This document shows positions 45,727 through 54,695 of a stretch of DNA of 64,000 nucleotides, piece by piece; position 1 is the stretch's first letter, and each line of letters begins with the position of its first letter. This DNA is from Myxococcus dinghuensis (lineage in GTDB: Bacteria > Myxococcota > Myxococcia > Myxococcales > Myxococcaceae), in the NCBI RefSeq assembly GCF_024198235.1, contig NZ_JAKCFB010000007.1, positions 124,001-188,000 on the forward strand, read 5' to 3'. Made by a program: the position numbers and the translations under genes. The notes under the pieces were generated by a model. The model made no database searches and had not been told where the DNA came from. It saw only the letters and a program-made list of their open reading frames with translations.

Positions 45727-46560
45727 TCATTTCACGATGTTGACGAGCTGGCTCAGGTTGAGCGGCACGGACTGGGCGTCCGAGGTCAGCCGTCCGTCCA
45801 GGCTCAGCTTGGCGTTGCCGCCGGAGCGCAGGGCCATGGCGGCGGAGGCGGCGCGGGCGAAGTTGATGGTGAGCGGCAGCGTCACCTGCTTCGTCCCGCT
45901 GCCGTCGAGCATGCCCAGGTTGCCGGTGGACAGGGTGCCCACGTCGGCGCCGGCCACCTTGAGCGCGCCGGTGATGCCGGCCACGGGCAGGGGGAAGCTG
46001 TTGCGGTTGGTGATGCTCAGCGGGAACTCCACCGTCGCGCTGGTGAGGTTGATGTTGGTGATGCGCGGCGGCTGGAAGGACACCTGCGGAATCTTGGGCA
46101 CGTCGAAGGAGCCCTCCTTCTGCAGGGGGAAGTTCAGCACGCCGATGGGCGTCTCCACGCCCACGCTGCCCTGGGCCTTGTACGCAGCCTTGTCCTTGTT
46201 GAGGAACGTCTCCACCACGGGGACGATGTCCGCGAACTTCACGTTGGCGGGGAAGACCAGCTCGCTCTTGCCGTTGGCCTTGAGGTTGAGGCCCTTGCGC
46301 GGCTTGCCGGCCACCACCTGCTTGCCCTCGACGAAGAAGGCGTAGTCCACCGACGCCAGCTCCAGTCCGAAGCCGTTGGGGTTGTTGACCTCGTAGACCA
46401 GGTCGACGGTGGCGTCGGAGAGGGACGCGCTCGACAGCCGCGCCGTCTTGAAGGTGAGGGAGGGCTTCTTGAAGGCCCCCTTCAGCAGGCTCTGCAGCGC
46501 GGCGCAGCCACTGAGCGTGGTGAGGGCGAGGGCGGCCAGGACGAGGACGGCGCGTTTCAT
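45727..46560 (-). CDS. LEA type 2 / WHy-domain lipoprotein
   Basis: 277-residue lipoprotein (LTTLSGC, Cys19). It has a WHy-type (water stress and hypersensitive response) fold related to LEA14: DLVYEVNNPNGFGLELASVDYAFFVEGK near residue 60 and a repeat-like VEFPLSITNRNSFPLPVAGITGALKVAG further on, so two WHy-like domains may be present. The bacterial role is not established; desiccation or envelope stability is the usual guess. An ATG three codons upstream is an alternative start. It is divergent from a hydrolase gene. Confidence 0.8.
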   Translation of the reverse strand: MKRAVLVLAALALTTLSGCAALQSLLKGAFKKPSLTFKTARLSSASLSDATVDLVYEVNNPNGFGLELASVDYAFFVEGKQVVAGKPRKGLNLKANGKSELVFPANVKFADIVPVVETFLNKDKAAYKAQGSVGVETPIGVLNFPLQKEGSFDVPKIPQVSFQPPRITNINLTSATVEFPLSITNRNSFPLPVAGITGALKVAGADVGTLSTGNLGMLDGSGTKQVTLPLTINFARAASAAMALRSGGNAKLSLDGRLTSDAQSVPLNLSQLVNIVK

Positions 46561-46708
46561 GGTGGGCATGGGCGTATCACCAGACGGCCTTGGGCGCGCG
46601 GCATTCAAGCCCCGCAGGCGTCCGGGAGCGCGCTCGCCGTGGGGGTATACCGGAGTGGTGGCGGGATGGTATGCGGCAATCCTCCCCGCACCATACACGG
46701 AGCCATCC

Positions 46709-48214
46709 TTGCCCCGGGTTCGGACACACATTGCCTCCTGTCTGACAGGAGGGGCCAGGCGCGGGTTGTGGGCGCTCGGCCTCGCGGTGTTGCTGATGTC
46801 GTGCTCGCGCGGTGGCGGCCCGGAGGCCGGTGGGCGCAGGTTGGAGTTGAAGCCCTGCCGGCTGGAGGGGCTGTCGACCCAGGCGCTCTGTGGCACGCAC
46901 GAGGTCTTCGAGGACCGGGCCGCGAAGGCGGGGCGCAAGATTCCCCTGCGGGTGGTGGTGGTGCCGGCGCTGGCGGCCCAGCCCCAGCCCGACCCCCTGG
47001 TGCTGCTGGCGGGTGGGCCGGGGCAGGCGGCCTCACGGACGCCGGTGCTGGGGGCCGTGGAGCGCATCCGCCGCTACCGCGACATCGTCCTCGTCGACCA
47101 GCGCGGCACCGGAGACTCGAACCCGCTGAAGTGCGAGGTGTCCACGCCCGGCGAGGGGCTGGCGAGCGCCATGGAGGAGGGCGACGTGGCGGAGAAGCTG
47201 CGCGCGTGCCGCGAGGGCTGGGACGCGGACCTGCGCCAGTACACCACGCCGGTCGCCATGGACGACCTGGACGAGGTGCGCGAGGCGCTGGGCTACGCGA
47301 AGGTCAACCTCTGGGGCGTGTCCTACGGCACGCGCGCGGCGCTGGTGTACATGCGCCAGCATCCAGAGCGGGTGCGCACCGCCATCCTCGACAGCGTGGC
47401 GCCGCTGTCCCTGTACCTGCCGCTGTACACGTCGCGGGACGGACAGCGCGCGCTGGAGCTGTTGCTGTCGCACTGCGAGAAGGACGAGGCCTGCGCGAAG
47501 GCGTACCCGGAGCTGCGGCCCCGGCTGGATGCGCTGCTGGCGCGCCTGGAGAAGGCGCCGGAGCAGGTCCGGGTCGCCCATCCCCGCACGGGCGTGCCGG
47601 AGGACTTCCCCCTCACGCGCAAGGTGTTCCTGGCCTCCCTGTTCGGGCAGCTCTACATCCCGGAGGTGGCCTCGCTGGTGCCGCTGATGCTGGACCGGGC
47701 GACGCGCGGGGACTGGGCGCCCTTCGTGGCGCTCTCCCTGCTGATGACGGACAGCACGGAGTCCTCGATGAGCCGCGGGATGTACTTCGCCGTCGTCTGC
47801 TCGGAGGACGCGCCCTTCTACGACGCGGCGGCGGTGGAGCGAGAGGCGAAGGGGACGATTTTCGGGCCGACGCAGGGGTTGGAGGTGCTGGCCGCGTGCG
47901 AGGGCTGGCCGCGCGCGACGCTCCCCGCGGGCTACCACGACCCGGTGACGTCGGAGGTGCCCACGCTGCTCCTGTCCGGTGAACTGGACCCGGTGACGCC
48001 GCCCTCCTGGGCCGAGGACGCGAAGCGGACGCTGAAGAACAGCCTGCACGTGGTGGTGCCTGGCGTGGGGCACAACACGATGGGTTCCGAGTGCGCCCGT
48101 TCGCTGATGGGGGCGCTGTTGGACCAGGGCAGCGTGGCGGGGCTGAAGCCCACCTGTGGCGCGGGGCTCGCCCGGCCTCCCTTCTTCACCTCCTTCGCGG
48201 GACCGGTGCCCTGA
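46709..48214 (+). CDS. Secreted alpha/beta hydrolase, TAP-like peptidase family
   Basis: 501-residue lipoprotein (VLLMSC) of the tripeptidyl aminopeptidase/proline iminopeptidase type. The nucleophile elbow is GVSYGTRAALV (Ser in GVSYG), with the oxyanion-related LLAGGPGQ and DQRGTGDSNPL upstream and the TAP-like C-terminal block LLLSGELDPVTPPSWA...GVGHNTM supplying Asp and His. It would hydrolyse peptides or esters in the periplasm. A TTG start six bases after GGAG is chosen; another TTG further on is possible. The stop overlaps the ATG of an ABC ATPase, so the three genes are coupled. Confidence 0.85.
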   Translation: MPRVRTHIASCLTGGARRGLWALGLAVLLMSCSRGGGPEAGGRRLELKPCRLEGLSTQALCGTHEVFEDRAAKAGRKIPLRVVVVPALAAQPQPDPLVLLAGGPGQAASRTPVLGAVERIRRYRDIVLVDQRGTGDSNPLKCEVSTPGEGLASAMEEGDVAEKLRACREGWDADLRQYTTPVAMDDLDEVREALGYAKVNLWGVSYGTRAALVYMRQHPERVRTAILDSVAPLSLYLPLYTSRDGQRALELLLSHCEKDEACAKAYPELRPRLDALLARLEKAPEQVRVAHPRTGVPEDFPLTRKVFLASLFGQLYIPEVASLVPLMLDRATRGDWAPFVALSLLMTDSTESSMSRGMYFAVVCSEDAPFYDAAAVEREAKGTIFGPTQGLEVLAACEGWPRATLPAGYHDPVTSEVPTLLLSGELDPVTPPSWAEDAKRTLKNSLHVVVPGVGHNTMGSECARSLMGALLDQGSVAGLKPTCGAGLARPPFFTSFAGPVP

Positions 48215-48948
48215 TGATTCGCGCGACGAACCTGCACAAGCGCTTCGGCAAGGTGACGGCGGTGGAGGACGTGTCCTTCACCGCCGAGGACGGGCGCATC
48301 ACCGGCCTGCTCGGGCCCAACGGCGCGGGCAAGACGACGACGATGCGCATGCTCTACACGCTGGTGCGCCCGGACGGGGGCACGGCGACGGTGGACGGCG
48401 TGGACGTGGTGAGCCGGCCCCAGGACGCGCGCCGCGTGCTGGGCGTGTTGCCGGACGCGCGCGGGCTCTATCCCCGCCTCACCGCGCGCGAGCACGCGCG
48501 CTACTACGGCGAGCTGCACGGGCTGTCCGGCGGCGCGCTCGACAAGCGCGTGGACGCGCTGGTGGACCTGCTGGACATGAAGGAGATCGCCGACCGGCGC
48601 GCGGAGGGCTTCAGTCAGGGCGAGCGCGTGAAGGTCGCGCTGGCGCGGGCGCTGGTCCACGGGCCGCGCAACGTGCTGCTCGACGAGCCCACCAACGGGT
48701 TGGACGTGATGAGCACGCGCGCGGTGCGCGCTCTCTTGCGGCGGCTGAAGGACGAGGGGTGCTGCGTCGTCTTCTCCAGCCACGTCATGCAGGAGGTCGC
48801 CGCGCTGTGCGAGCGCATCGTCGTGGTGGCGCATGGGCGGGTGGTGGCGGACGGCACCCCGGACGCGCTGCGTGCGAGCACTGGAAAAGACAGCCTGGAG
48901 GAGGCCTTCGTCGCCACCATCGGGAGTGAGCAGGGGTTGATGCAATGA
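48214..48948 (+). CDS. ABC transporter ATP-binding protein, NatA-like
   Basis: 244-residue ATPase of the Nat/CcmA class that powers export. It has Walker A GPNGAGKTT, Q-loop region, signature FSQGERVKVALARAL (FSQGE rather than LSGGQ), Walker B VLLDEPTNGLD and switch His in SSHVMQEV. The family partner NatB-like permease follows with an ATGA overlap. In Bacillus NatAB exports sodium; here the substrate is unknown. The start ATG overlaps the hydrolase stop (TGATG), so the hydrolase belongs to the same operon. Confidence 0.93.
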   Translation: MIRATNLHKRFGKVTAVEDVSFTAEDGRITGLLGPNGAGKTTTMRMLYTLVRPDGGTATVDGVDVVSRPQDARRVLGVLPDARGLYPRLTAREHARYYGELHGLSGGALDKRVDALVDLLDMKEIADRRAEGFSQGERVKVALARALVHGPRNVLLDEPTNGLDVMSTRAVRALLRRLKDEGCCVVFSSHVMQEVAALCERIVVVAHGRVVADGTPDALRASTGKDSLEEAFVATIGSEQGLMQ

Positions 48949-50117
48949 GAGGGTTGATCGACACCGTCTTCCGCAAGGAGCTGCGGGACCATGTGCGCGA
49001 CACACGCTCCCTGCTCATCTCCATGGTGTGGCCCCTCCTGGGGCCCCTCGCCTTCTTCGTGATGATCCAGGTGGTGGCGTCCTGGCTCCGACAGGACCGG
49101 CCGCTGGAGCTGCCCGTGGTGGGGCGTCAGCACGCGCCGAGCCTCGTCGTGTTCCTGGAGCGCAATGGCGTCGTGCTGAAGGACGTGCCCGACGACTACG
49201 AGGCGCGCATCCGCGCCGGCTCGCTCGATGCGGTGCTCATCCTCGACGAGGACTACGGGAAGGACTTCTCCAAGGGACGTACCGCGGGCGTGCGGCTGGT
49301 GGTGGACAGCTCGCGTCAGTCGGCGCAGCGCTCCGTGAGCCGATTGAAGCGGGTGTTGGAGGCATACTCCCGGACCGTGGGTGTCCAGCGGCTGGCCGCG
49401 CGAGGCGTGGCGCCGGACCTGGCCTCCGCGCTGCGGGTGGACGAGGAGGACCTGTCCACGCCGGAGCGCGCCGCCGCGAGCTTGTTGTACATGGTGCCCC
49501 TCTTCCTGGTGATGGCGGCGTTCACGGGGGGGCTGCAACTGGCGAGCGACACCATGGCGGGTGAGCGTGAGCGTGGGTCGCTGGAGCCGTTGCTGCTCAA
49601 CCCCACGCCGCGCGGCGCGGTGGTGTTGGGCAAATGGCTGGCCACCGTCGCCATGGCCGCGTGCTCGGTGCTGGTGACGCTCGCGGTCTTCATGGTCGTG
49701 ATGCGTTTCGTGCCGCTGGAGGACCTCGGGGTCAAGGCGCACTTCGACGCGCTCTCGGCGATGGGGATGGCGCTCGCCGTGCTCCCGTTGGTCCTGGCCG
49801 CCTCGGGCGTGCAGATGTGGGTGTCCACCTATGCGCGCTCCTTCAAGGAAGCGCAGACCTACCTCTCCTTGTTGTCGGCGGCGCCCACGCTGCCGGGGCT
49901 GGTGCTGGCGTTCTCGCCAGTCCAGACGAAGCTGTGGATGTTCGCGGTGCCGGTGCTGGGGCAGCAGATGCTCGCGGGCGAGGTGATGCGCGGTGAGGCG
50001 CTGGGGCCGTGGCCCTTCCTCATCACCGCGGCCTCCAGCGCCGTGGTGGCGCTGTTGTCCCTGCGGTTCACCACGGGCCTGTTGTCCCAGGAGCGCATCG
50101 TCTTCGGACGGGCGTAG
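48945..50117 (+). CDS. ABC transporter permease, NatB-like
   Basis: 390-residue membrane subunit for the preceding ATPase. It has an N-terminal helix (about 22-45), a periplasmic domain of about 140 residues with LDAVLILDEDYGKDF, then five further membrane helices from about 180, the ABC2_membrane_3/NatB layout. The conserved segment GERERGSLEPLLLNPTPRGAVVLGKW is the coupling helix region of this family. It completes a hydrolase-ATPase-permease operon, and a strong hairpin lies about 55 bp downstream. Confidence 0.9.
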   Translation: MRGLIDTVFRKELRDHVRDTRSLLISMVWPLLGPLAFFVMIQVVASWLRQDRPLELPVVGRQHAPSLVVFLERNGVVLKDVPDDYEARIRAGSLDAVLILDEDYGKDFSKGRTAGVRLVVDSSRQSAQRSVSRLKRVLEAYSRTVGVQRLAARGVAPDLASALRVDEEDLSTPERAAASLLYMVPLFLVMAAFTGGLQLASDTMAGERERGSLEPLLLNPTPRGAVVLGKWLATVAMAACSVLVTLAVFMVVMRFVPLEDLGVKAHFDALSAMGMALAVLPLVLAASGVQMWVSTYARSFKEAQTYLSLLSAAPTLPGLVLAFSPVQTKLWMFAVPVLGQQMLAGEVMRGEALGPWPFLITAASSAVVALLSLRFTTGLLSQERIVFGRA

Positions 50118-50170
50118 GTGTCGGGGAGCGGGAACTCTCCGCGACGGGTGGGTGTCCAGGGTCCGCCTTC

Positions 50171-50195
50171 CGACACCCGCGGCACCCGGGTGTCG
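50171..50195 (+). terminator. Strong hairpin after the NatAB-like operon
   Basis: CGACACCCG and CGGGTGTCG form a perfect 9-bp stem around CGGCACC, in the gap before the DUF2804 gene. No T-tract follows, so a Rho-assisted or mRNA-protecting role is also possible. Confidence 0.5.
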
Positions 50196-50239
50196 AGCCC
50201 GCATGACATCCGGCGTGGGTTGGCTTCCAATGGGCGGGA

Positions 50240-51307
50240 ATGACGCCCGAGAGAGATGCCCTCCTTCCCTTCGCGCCCACCTCCGTGGCCACCGCGCAGG
50301 GCGAGCCCCGGTTCGGCACGTACCAGGGTGAGCTGCCCGAGGTGGACCTGCCCCGGTTGTTGGGCCGCTGGGCCCCGGCGCGCGCCACGCGCCTGCTCAA
50401 GCGCAAGCGCTGGCACTACACCTTCGCCGCGACGCCGGAGGTGGCCGCCCTCTTCGCGGTGGTGGACCTGGGCTACTCCGCGAGCGCCTTCGCCGTGGCG
50501 CTCGACCTGAAGGAGCGCAAGCCGCTGTGCGACGTGAGCTTCCTCGGCGCGCCCGGTCCCATGGTGGCGCTGGGGGACAAGCCCGGCGCGGGCCTGTCCG
50601 CGTCCTTCCGCACCCTGGGGGGCAAGCTGGCCATCCGCCGGGGCGAGGAGGACGAGCGCTACCAGGTGGAGGTGGACGTCAGCCGCGTGCGCACCGGCAG
50701 CCTCAACACCTTCCAGTGGGCCGGCGAGCTGCTCGTGGCCGGGGGCCCTCCCGCGCTGACGGTGATTGCGCCGGTGCAGGGCGACGGCCTCGTCAACGTG
50801 ACGATGAAGCGCAATGGCCTGTTGTCCTTCGGGAGCCTGGAGGCGGGCGGCAAGCGCTTCCGGTTGGACGGCGGCGTGGGCGGCATCGACTACACGCAGG
50901 GCTACCTGGCGCGGCACACCGCGTGGCGTTGGGCCTTCGCCGCCGGACGGCTGGCGGACGGGACGCCCGTGGGCCTCAACCTGGTGGAGGGCTTCAACGA
51001 GGCCGCCACGGAGGCGAACGAGAACGCGCTGTGGCTGGGGGACCGGCTGTACCCGCTGGCGCGCGCCCGCTTCGAGTACGACCCGAAGGACCTGCTGGCG
51101 CCCTGGCGGATGACGACGGTGGACGGCGCGGTGGACCTGCGCTTCCAGCCGTTCCACGTCCACCGCGAGGAGCGCAACCTGCGGCTCGTGGTCAGCCACT
51201 TCGCCCAGCCCGTGGGCTTCTTCGAGGGCACCGTGAAGGTGGGCAACCGCACGCTCCAACTGTCCCAGGTCCCCGGCGTCAGCGAAGACCAGGACATGCT
51301 CTGGTAG
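50240..51307 (+). CDS. DUF2804 family protein
   Basis: 355-residue soluble protein of the DUF2804 family. Characteristic segments are RLLKRKRWHYTFAATPEVAALFAVVDLGYSASAF, the beta-rich middle, DYTQGYLARHTAWRWAFAAGRLADGTPVGLNLVEGF and the closing Phe/Gly-rich strand VGFFEGTV. The fold is probably a lipocalin-like or AttH-like barrel, suggesting a small-molecule or lipid binding role, but no function is established. It has no signal peptide. It follows the exporter operon without overlap. Confidence 0.75.
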   Translation: MTPERDALLPFAPTSVATAQGEPRFGTYQGELPEVDLPRLLGRWAPARATRLLKRKRWHYTFAATPEVAALFAVVDLGYSASAFAVALDLKERKPLCDVSFLGAPGPMVALGDKPGAGLSASFRTLGGKLAIRRGEEDERYQVEVDVSRVRTGSLNTFQWAGELLVAGGPPALTVIAPVQGDGLVNVTMKRNGLLSFGSLEAGGKRFRLDGGVGGIDYTQGYLARHTAWRWAFAAGRLADGTPVGLNLVEGFNEAATEANENALWLGDRLYPLARARFEYDPKDLLAPWRMTTVDGAVDLRFQPFHVHREERNLRLVVSHFAQPVGFFEGTVKVGNRTLQLSQVPGVSEDQDMLW

Positions 51308-51592
51308 CGCTTCGGAGGTCGGGCCCCGGTCCAGGGCCGGAGTGGTAGGACCCGCCCGTCCATCCACGGCGTCAGGCGCCGCGAGGCATCTCGGGTGTCA
51401 CCCACGCTCGGGGTGCTCGAGTGCTGCTCCATGCGCGGGCGCGGCACGGGCCCGCCGCGCGCATCGCGACGGTGCTCCACGCCGTGGAGACGTTGCGCGC
51501 CACCGCCGCGCGGAGGGCCCGACCTCGCTTTGTCGTTGACCTCCACGGCCCGGGCGCCTTGGCTCGGGGCCGTTCGAGCGCGAGGTGAATGC

Positions 51593-53401
51593 ATGCGGGG
51601 TGGGGCATCACGAGCCGTGGGACTGCTGTTGTTCCTGATGGGCTGCGCCACGGCGCCCACCCTTCCCGCCGCGCTGCCCCCCGCGCCCGCGCCGCGCCCC
51701 GTGCTCACCGCCTTCCAGCGCCAGCCTGACGGCGGGGCGCGCGCGTGGGCCACGCTGACCACGGATGCCACGGGCTTCCAACCTCCCTCCGAGGGCGACT
51801 GGTACGCGGAGCCCCTCCGCCCCGTGACGAACGAAGCGGAGGCCCGCGACGTCGCCGAGGCGCTGCGCGCGCACCAGGTCCCCGGGCTCGGACTGGAGAC
51901 CGTGGGCGTGCCGCCGCCGCCGTTGTTCGCGCTGCTGCTGAGCGGGACGTCGGTGCGCGCGCTCCATCTGTCGGGGAGCGCCGTGGGGGATGCCCACCTC
52001 TCCGTCCTGAGCGAGCTGACACGGATGGAAGAACTCCATCTCGACCGCACCCAGGTCACCGACGCGGGGCTCGCCCACCTGCGGGGGATGGACCGGTTGC
52101 GTGTCCTGCGCCTGGACGAGACCGCCATCTCGGACCAGGGACTCGACCTGCTGAGGGGGCTCACCACCCTGCGCCAGCTCACGCTGGCGGGCACGGCGGT
52201 GGGCGCGCGTGGCCCCGCGCTCCTGGCGACACAGCCGTGGCTGGAGTGGCTCGACCTGTCCGACACGGCGGTCGACGACTCCGCGCTGGCGGTGATTCCC
52301 GGCGAGCACCTGCGCACGCTCGTGCTCAGCGGCACACACGTGACGGACGTCGGCCTCGCCGCCCTGCGACGGATGCCCGGCCTCGTCAGGCTGGGACTGG
52401 CGCGCACGGGGCTCACGGACGTCGGCATGGGACACGTGGGAACCCTGCGCGCGTTGGAGGCGCTCCATGCGGGTGACACAGGGCTGACGGACCGCGGGCT
52501 CGCCGCGCTCGCGGACCTGACGCGCCTCCGGGCGCTGGTGCTCAGCCGCGCGAAGGTGCGCGGTCCTGGGCTGGCGCACCTGGCGAGGCTCGTCCACCTG
52601 GAGCTGTTGCACCTCGATGACACGCGCGTCGGGGACCAGGACCTGGAGACCGTCGCCTCCTTCGTGGCGTTGGTGGACCTGGACCTGTCCCGTACGGGCA
52701 TCACCCACGCGGGCCTGCCCAGGCTGGCGCGGCTGGTCGCGCTCGAGAGGTTGGCGGTGTCGGGGCTCCAGTTGTCGGACGCGTCGCTCGCGACGCTCCA
52801 CCCGCTCTCCCGTCTCGCCAGTCTCGACGTGAGCGCGACGCCCCTCGGCCCCGAATCCCTGCGGACCTTCGGCGCTTCCCTGCGCGAGCTGGACGTCAGC
52901 CGCACCGCCTTCAACGACGAATGGCTGTCCGTCCTCCACGCGCTGCCCCACCTGCGCTCACTCCGGGCCGAGCGCACGCTGCTCACGGACCTGGGGCTGG
53001 GGCAGCTCGACGCGCTGGAGGAGCTGGAATCCATCCGTGTCGCGAGGACCCCCATCAGCGGCTCCGGGCTCGGGCGCCTCCAGAAGCTCCCCCGGCTGAC
53101 GCACCTGGACCTGGGCGCGACGTGGCTCCAGGGGGCGGATGCGCACGCGCTCGCGCGGCTCACCACGCTGACCTGGCTCAGCCTGGCGGGCTCGCGCGTG
53201 GACGACACCGTGCTGCCTCACCTGCCCGCGGGGCTGCGCACCCTCTACCTGACGCGCACCGCCATCACCGACGCGGGACTCCCCGCGCTCGGCCAGCTCT
53301 CCGCCCTGCGCGAGGTGGACCTGCGCGGCACCGCCGTCTCCGACCCCGCGCGCCGCGCCCTGGGGCAGGCGCGGGGCTGGCGATTCATCACCGCGCCCTA
53401 G
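51593..53401 (+). CDS. Leucine-rich-repeat lipoprotein
   Basis: 602-residue surface or periplasmic lipoprotein (LLFLMGC, Cys16 or near). After a Pro-rich spacer, about twenty 23-24-residue leucine-rich repeats run from about 110 to the end, with consensus L..L.L..T.VTD.GL..L as in RI/GALA-like and F-box-type LRR proteins. The DNA is diverged between repeats, so it is old. LRR proteins bind other proteins. A GAGGTG ribosome site lies eight bases before the ATG; frame is open 66 codons further upstream but that part is not LRR- or signal-like. The 285 bp before it hold nothing else. Confidence 0.85.
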   Translation: MRGGASRAVGLLLFLMGCATAPTLPAALPPAPAPRPVLTAFQRQPDGGARAWATLTTDATGFQPPSEGDWYAEPLRPVTNEAEARDVAEALRAHQVPGLGLETVGVPPPPLFALLLSGTSVRALHLSGSAVGDAHLSVLSELTRMEELHLDRTQVTDAGLAHLRGMDRLRVLRLDETAISDQGLDLLRGLTTLRQLTLAGTAVGARGPALLATQPWLEWLDLSDTAVDDSALAVIPGEHLRTLVLSGTHVTDVGLAALRRMPGLVRLGLARTGLTDVGMGHVGTLRALEALHAGDTGLTDRGLAALADLTRLRALVLSRAKVRGPGLAHLARLVHLELLHLDDTRVGDQDLETVASFVALVDLDLSRTGITHAGLPRLARLVALERLAVSGLQLSDASLATLHPLSRLASLDVSATPLGPESLRTFGASLRELDVSRTAFNDEWLSVLHALPHLRSLRAERTLLTDLGLGQLDALEELESIRVARTPISGSGLGRLQKLPRLTHLDLGATWLQGADAHALARLTTLTWLSLAGSRVDDTVLPHLPAGLRTLYLTRTAITDAGLPALGQLSALREVDLRGTAVSDPARRALGQARGWRFITAP

Positions 53402-53591
53402 CAGGGCATGGCGGCGAAGCGAAGGCGCCTGGAGTGGGTGGCTTGCCGCATCGGTGTCCTCCCCCTCCGCCTCCCTCCGATGACGAGGTCGGGCGTGGAG
53501 GACACGCTCAGTCCGGTCTCACGTCCACGAACAGGGCTTCTCCAACACCCTGCTAGGCTGCGGTCCCATCTTCTTTTCCGGAGGGACTCCG

Positions 53592-54674
53592 ATGCCCTGT
53601 CCGCACTGTGGCCAGCCACTCCCCGACGCGAGCGCCGTGATTTGTCCGCGCTGCGGCCATGACGTGGCCCCGTCCGGGCCCTCCGTGGATGAGATGGCCG
53701 ACAGCGCCCGGCGGGGCGCGGAGGCCGCGGGGCGCGCGGTGCGACACGTGCTCGAGGACCCGCGCCTGCGGGAGAAGCTGCCGGGAGGCTCGCTGCCGCT
53801 GTTGGGCTCCGGCCTGGTCGCCGCCGCCGTGCTGCTGCCGGGGCTGCCGCTCATCCATGGTACCATCGGCGTGCCCTGGTCGGTGGTGATGCTCGCCGCC
53901 TGCGTGCTGCTCGGCGCGCGGGAGTGGCGCGCGGCGGGACGGCCCGTGCCGGAGCCCTTGGCCCGGCTCGCCGGCATGGCCGAGCACCCCGCCTTCCTCC
54001 CGGTGTTCACCGCGCTGACGCTCACCTTCGCCTTCCTGACGCTGGGCTTCGGCCTGGTGCCGCTCATGTGGGTCGTGGCCGCCGTGGTGCTCGGGTACGT
54101 GCAGTGGCGCGTGTTCAAGGGCTCGCCCGCGGCGGACCCGGAGCTGCGCGCGTCCCCCGGCACGCTGCGCCTGAAGCAGTGGGTGCTGCCGGCGGTCGGC
54201 GTGTGCGCGGTGGCCCTGCTGCTCACCTGGGGCTCGGGGCTGCGCGGCTTCACCTCACTGGGCGGCTTCACCTTCGACCGCAAGTACGCGGGAGAGGTGG
54301 ACGGGCGAGGACCGTCCAGCGGCTTCCAGGCCGACCGGTGGGACTACGGCTGGCAGCCCGGCGTCTCCACCACCTACTCCGCCTCCGCGATGTCCGGCCG
54401 CGAGCGCTCCGGCGCGCCGCTGGTCGTCCTGTGCCTGCTGTCCCTGGCGCTCCTGGCCGCCGTGCCCCGCGCCCGCGCCGCGGCGCCCGCCGTGCTGCCG
54501 CTGGTGCTCGCGGGCGTCGTCACGCTGTGGGGGCTGCTGGGCCTGTCGATGCGACTGGGGCCGCTGCTCTTCCTGGCCGGCGCGGTGGCCATCGACGTCG
54601 CGCTGGTGCGCGCGTCCCGGGCGCCCCCCTCCACGCCGGACGCGGACGACACGCCCGGCGCCGCGAGGGACTGA
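53592..54674 (+). CDS. Zinc-ribbon membrane protein, unknown function
   Basis: 360-residue protein. An N-terminal zinc ribbon (CPHCGQPLPDASAVICPRCG) is followed by a short soluble linker with DEMADSARRGAEAAGRAVRH and then five to seven membrane helices in two groups, about 70-165 and 195-345, with a periplasmic loop between (FDRKYAGEVDGRGPSSG). Family not identified; zinc-ribbon plus membrane domain proteins are common in myxobacteria. GGAGG is eight bases upstream. It stands between an LRR gene and a convergent aldolase-like gene. Confidence 0.8.
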   Translation: MPCPHCGQPLPDASAVICPRCGHDVAPSGPSVDEMADSARRGAEAAGRAVRHVLEDPRLREKLPGGSLPLLGSGLVAAAVLLPGLPLIHGTIGVPWSVVMLAACVLLGAREWRAAGRPVPEPLARLAGMAEHPAFLPVFTALTLTFAFLTLGFGLVPLMWVVAAVVLGYVQWRVFKGSPAADPELRASPGTLRLKQWVLPAVGVCAVALLLTWGSGLRGFTSLGGFTFDRKYAGEVDGRGPSSGFQADRWDYGWQPGVSTTYSASAMSGRERSGAPLVVLCLLSLALLAAVPRARAAAPAVLPLVLAGVVTLWGLLGLSMRLGPLLFLAGAVAIDVALVRASRAPPSTPDADDTPGAARD

Positions 54675-54695
54675 CGCCCCCGCCTCGAGGCCCGC

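Noticed and set aside
45192..45743. Plus-strand open frame opposite panD with a strong AAAGGAGGGG ribosome-like site and an ATG
   Set aside because: It is wholly antisense to panD and the start of the next gene; the amino-acid make-up (Gly/Arg/Asp/His-rich) is that of a high-GC shadow frame, and panD is certain.
53408..53662. 84-residue plus-strand frame before the zinc-ribbon membrane protein
   Set aside because: It overlaps the well-supported start of that gene in another frame and lacks any domain or ribosome site.
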